Below are positions 39,824-39,967 of a stretch of 39,967 nt of DNA, one piece after another; within the stretch, counting starts at the first letter, position 1; each line of letters begins with the position of its first letter. Origin of the DNA: Aequorivita vitellina (lineage in GTDB: Bacteria; Bacteroidota; Bacteroidia; Flavobacteriales; Flavobacteriaceae). The notes under the pieces are model-generated. The model had not been told where the DNA came from and ran no database searches. It saw nothing but the letters and a program-made list of their open reading frames with translations. Where the stretch lies: NCBI RefSeq assembly GCF_022008365.1, contig NZ_JAIRBA010000033.1:1-39967 (forward strand). Direction: 5' to 3'. Both the position numbers and the translations under genes were made by a program.

Positions 39824-39967
39824 CTACTCTTTTAATAGTCGTTTAGTTATCTCACCCTTGGCGCCTTTAATCTTAACATAGTAAGAAGCAGCGGCAAGTT
39901 GGTCTATGTTTAGGGTTTTTACATTGCCCATTCCACGAAGATCTTCGGTCTGTACCAATCTTCCTCT
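39824..39967 (-). CDS. C-terminal end of a T9SS type A sorting-domain protein (partial)
   Basis: The last 47 codons of a minus-strand gene that enters from beyond the right edge: RGRLVQTEDLRGMGNVKTLN, then IDQLAAASYYVKIKGAKGEI and TKRLLKE before the stop. The order N-V-TLNI-L-AAASYYVKI-G--G-ITKRLLK is the final part of a type IX secretion type A sorting domain, which directs cargo across the outer membrane and is then removed. The cargo itself is not in the window. A strong terminator follows. Confidence 0.82.
   Translation of the reverse strand, partial: RGRLVQTEDLRGMGNVKTLNIDQLAAASYYVKIKGAKGEITKRLLKE

Overview
The window looks like chromosomal DNA of a Flavobacteriaceae-type Bacteroidetes (low GC). 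The evidence is the two SusC-like/CarboxypepD-regulatory TonB-dependent receptors, the C-terminal type IX secretion (T9SS) sorting domains, the eukaryote-like long IleRS followed directly by a degenerate DksA/TraR protein, the HPPD/homogentisate dioxygenase pair, and promoters of the Bacteroidetes form (TTTG or TTG, 19-21 nt, TAnnTTTG). The genus cannot be fixed from the sequence alone. No rRNA, tRNA or CRISPR array was seen.

Layout. Positions 1-970 are a scarred mobile region: the C-terminal end of an IS3-family transposase, two direct copies of a perfect-stem hairpin repeat, a REP-associated tyrosine transposase (RAYT), a third hairpin copy in inverted orientation, and the first ~27 codons of a GNAT acetyltransferase cut off at that hairpin. 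Positions 1081-6462 hold a lipoprotein (DUF5689-like), a TonB-dependent receptor and a divergent secreted endonuclease/exonuclease/phosphatase protein, plausibly one nutrient (nucleic-acid or phosphate) scavenging locus. Next come a small membrane protein, a second TonB receptor (7059-9692), an M23 peptidase lipoprotein and a DUF3108 protein. Positions 12016-14887 are tyrosine catabolism (hpd, hmgA), with a decayed toxin-antitoxin pair lying between the two genes. A patatin/outer-membrane-barrel fusion and uvrC follow, separated by four copies of a second hairpin-like repeat.

Positions 19450-21945 carry two paralogous leucine-rich-repeat T9SS cargo proteins whose last ~360 bp are nearly identical while the rest has diverged; between them is a frameshifted remnant of a third T9SS protein. 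Positions 22113-25401 are a compact set of two RimK-like ATP-grasp ligases, a RimB-like retropepsin and an AstE/aspartoacylase-like zinc hydrolase: on paper a peptide ligation/removal toolkit, and the best candidate for an incompletely described system here. It is followed by 5-formyl-THF cyclo-ligase and an overlapping CD225/DUF2752 membrane pair.

Positions 26870-32144 (minus strand) are lspA, a secreted adhesin-like protein, the DksA-like protein and ileS. The ileS gene encodes GIHH in place of the class I HIGH signature. Positions 32288-38346 carry a small lipoprotein, dsbD, a class V aminotransferase, a DUF6268-like outer-membrane protein and a zinc-finger protein with a near-leaderless promoter. 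The right end has an unrecognised basic protein (38393-39196), a 570 bp non-coding leader with six 11-bp repeats, and the C-terminus of a T9SS cargo protein running off the edge.
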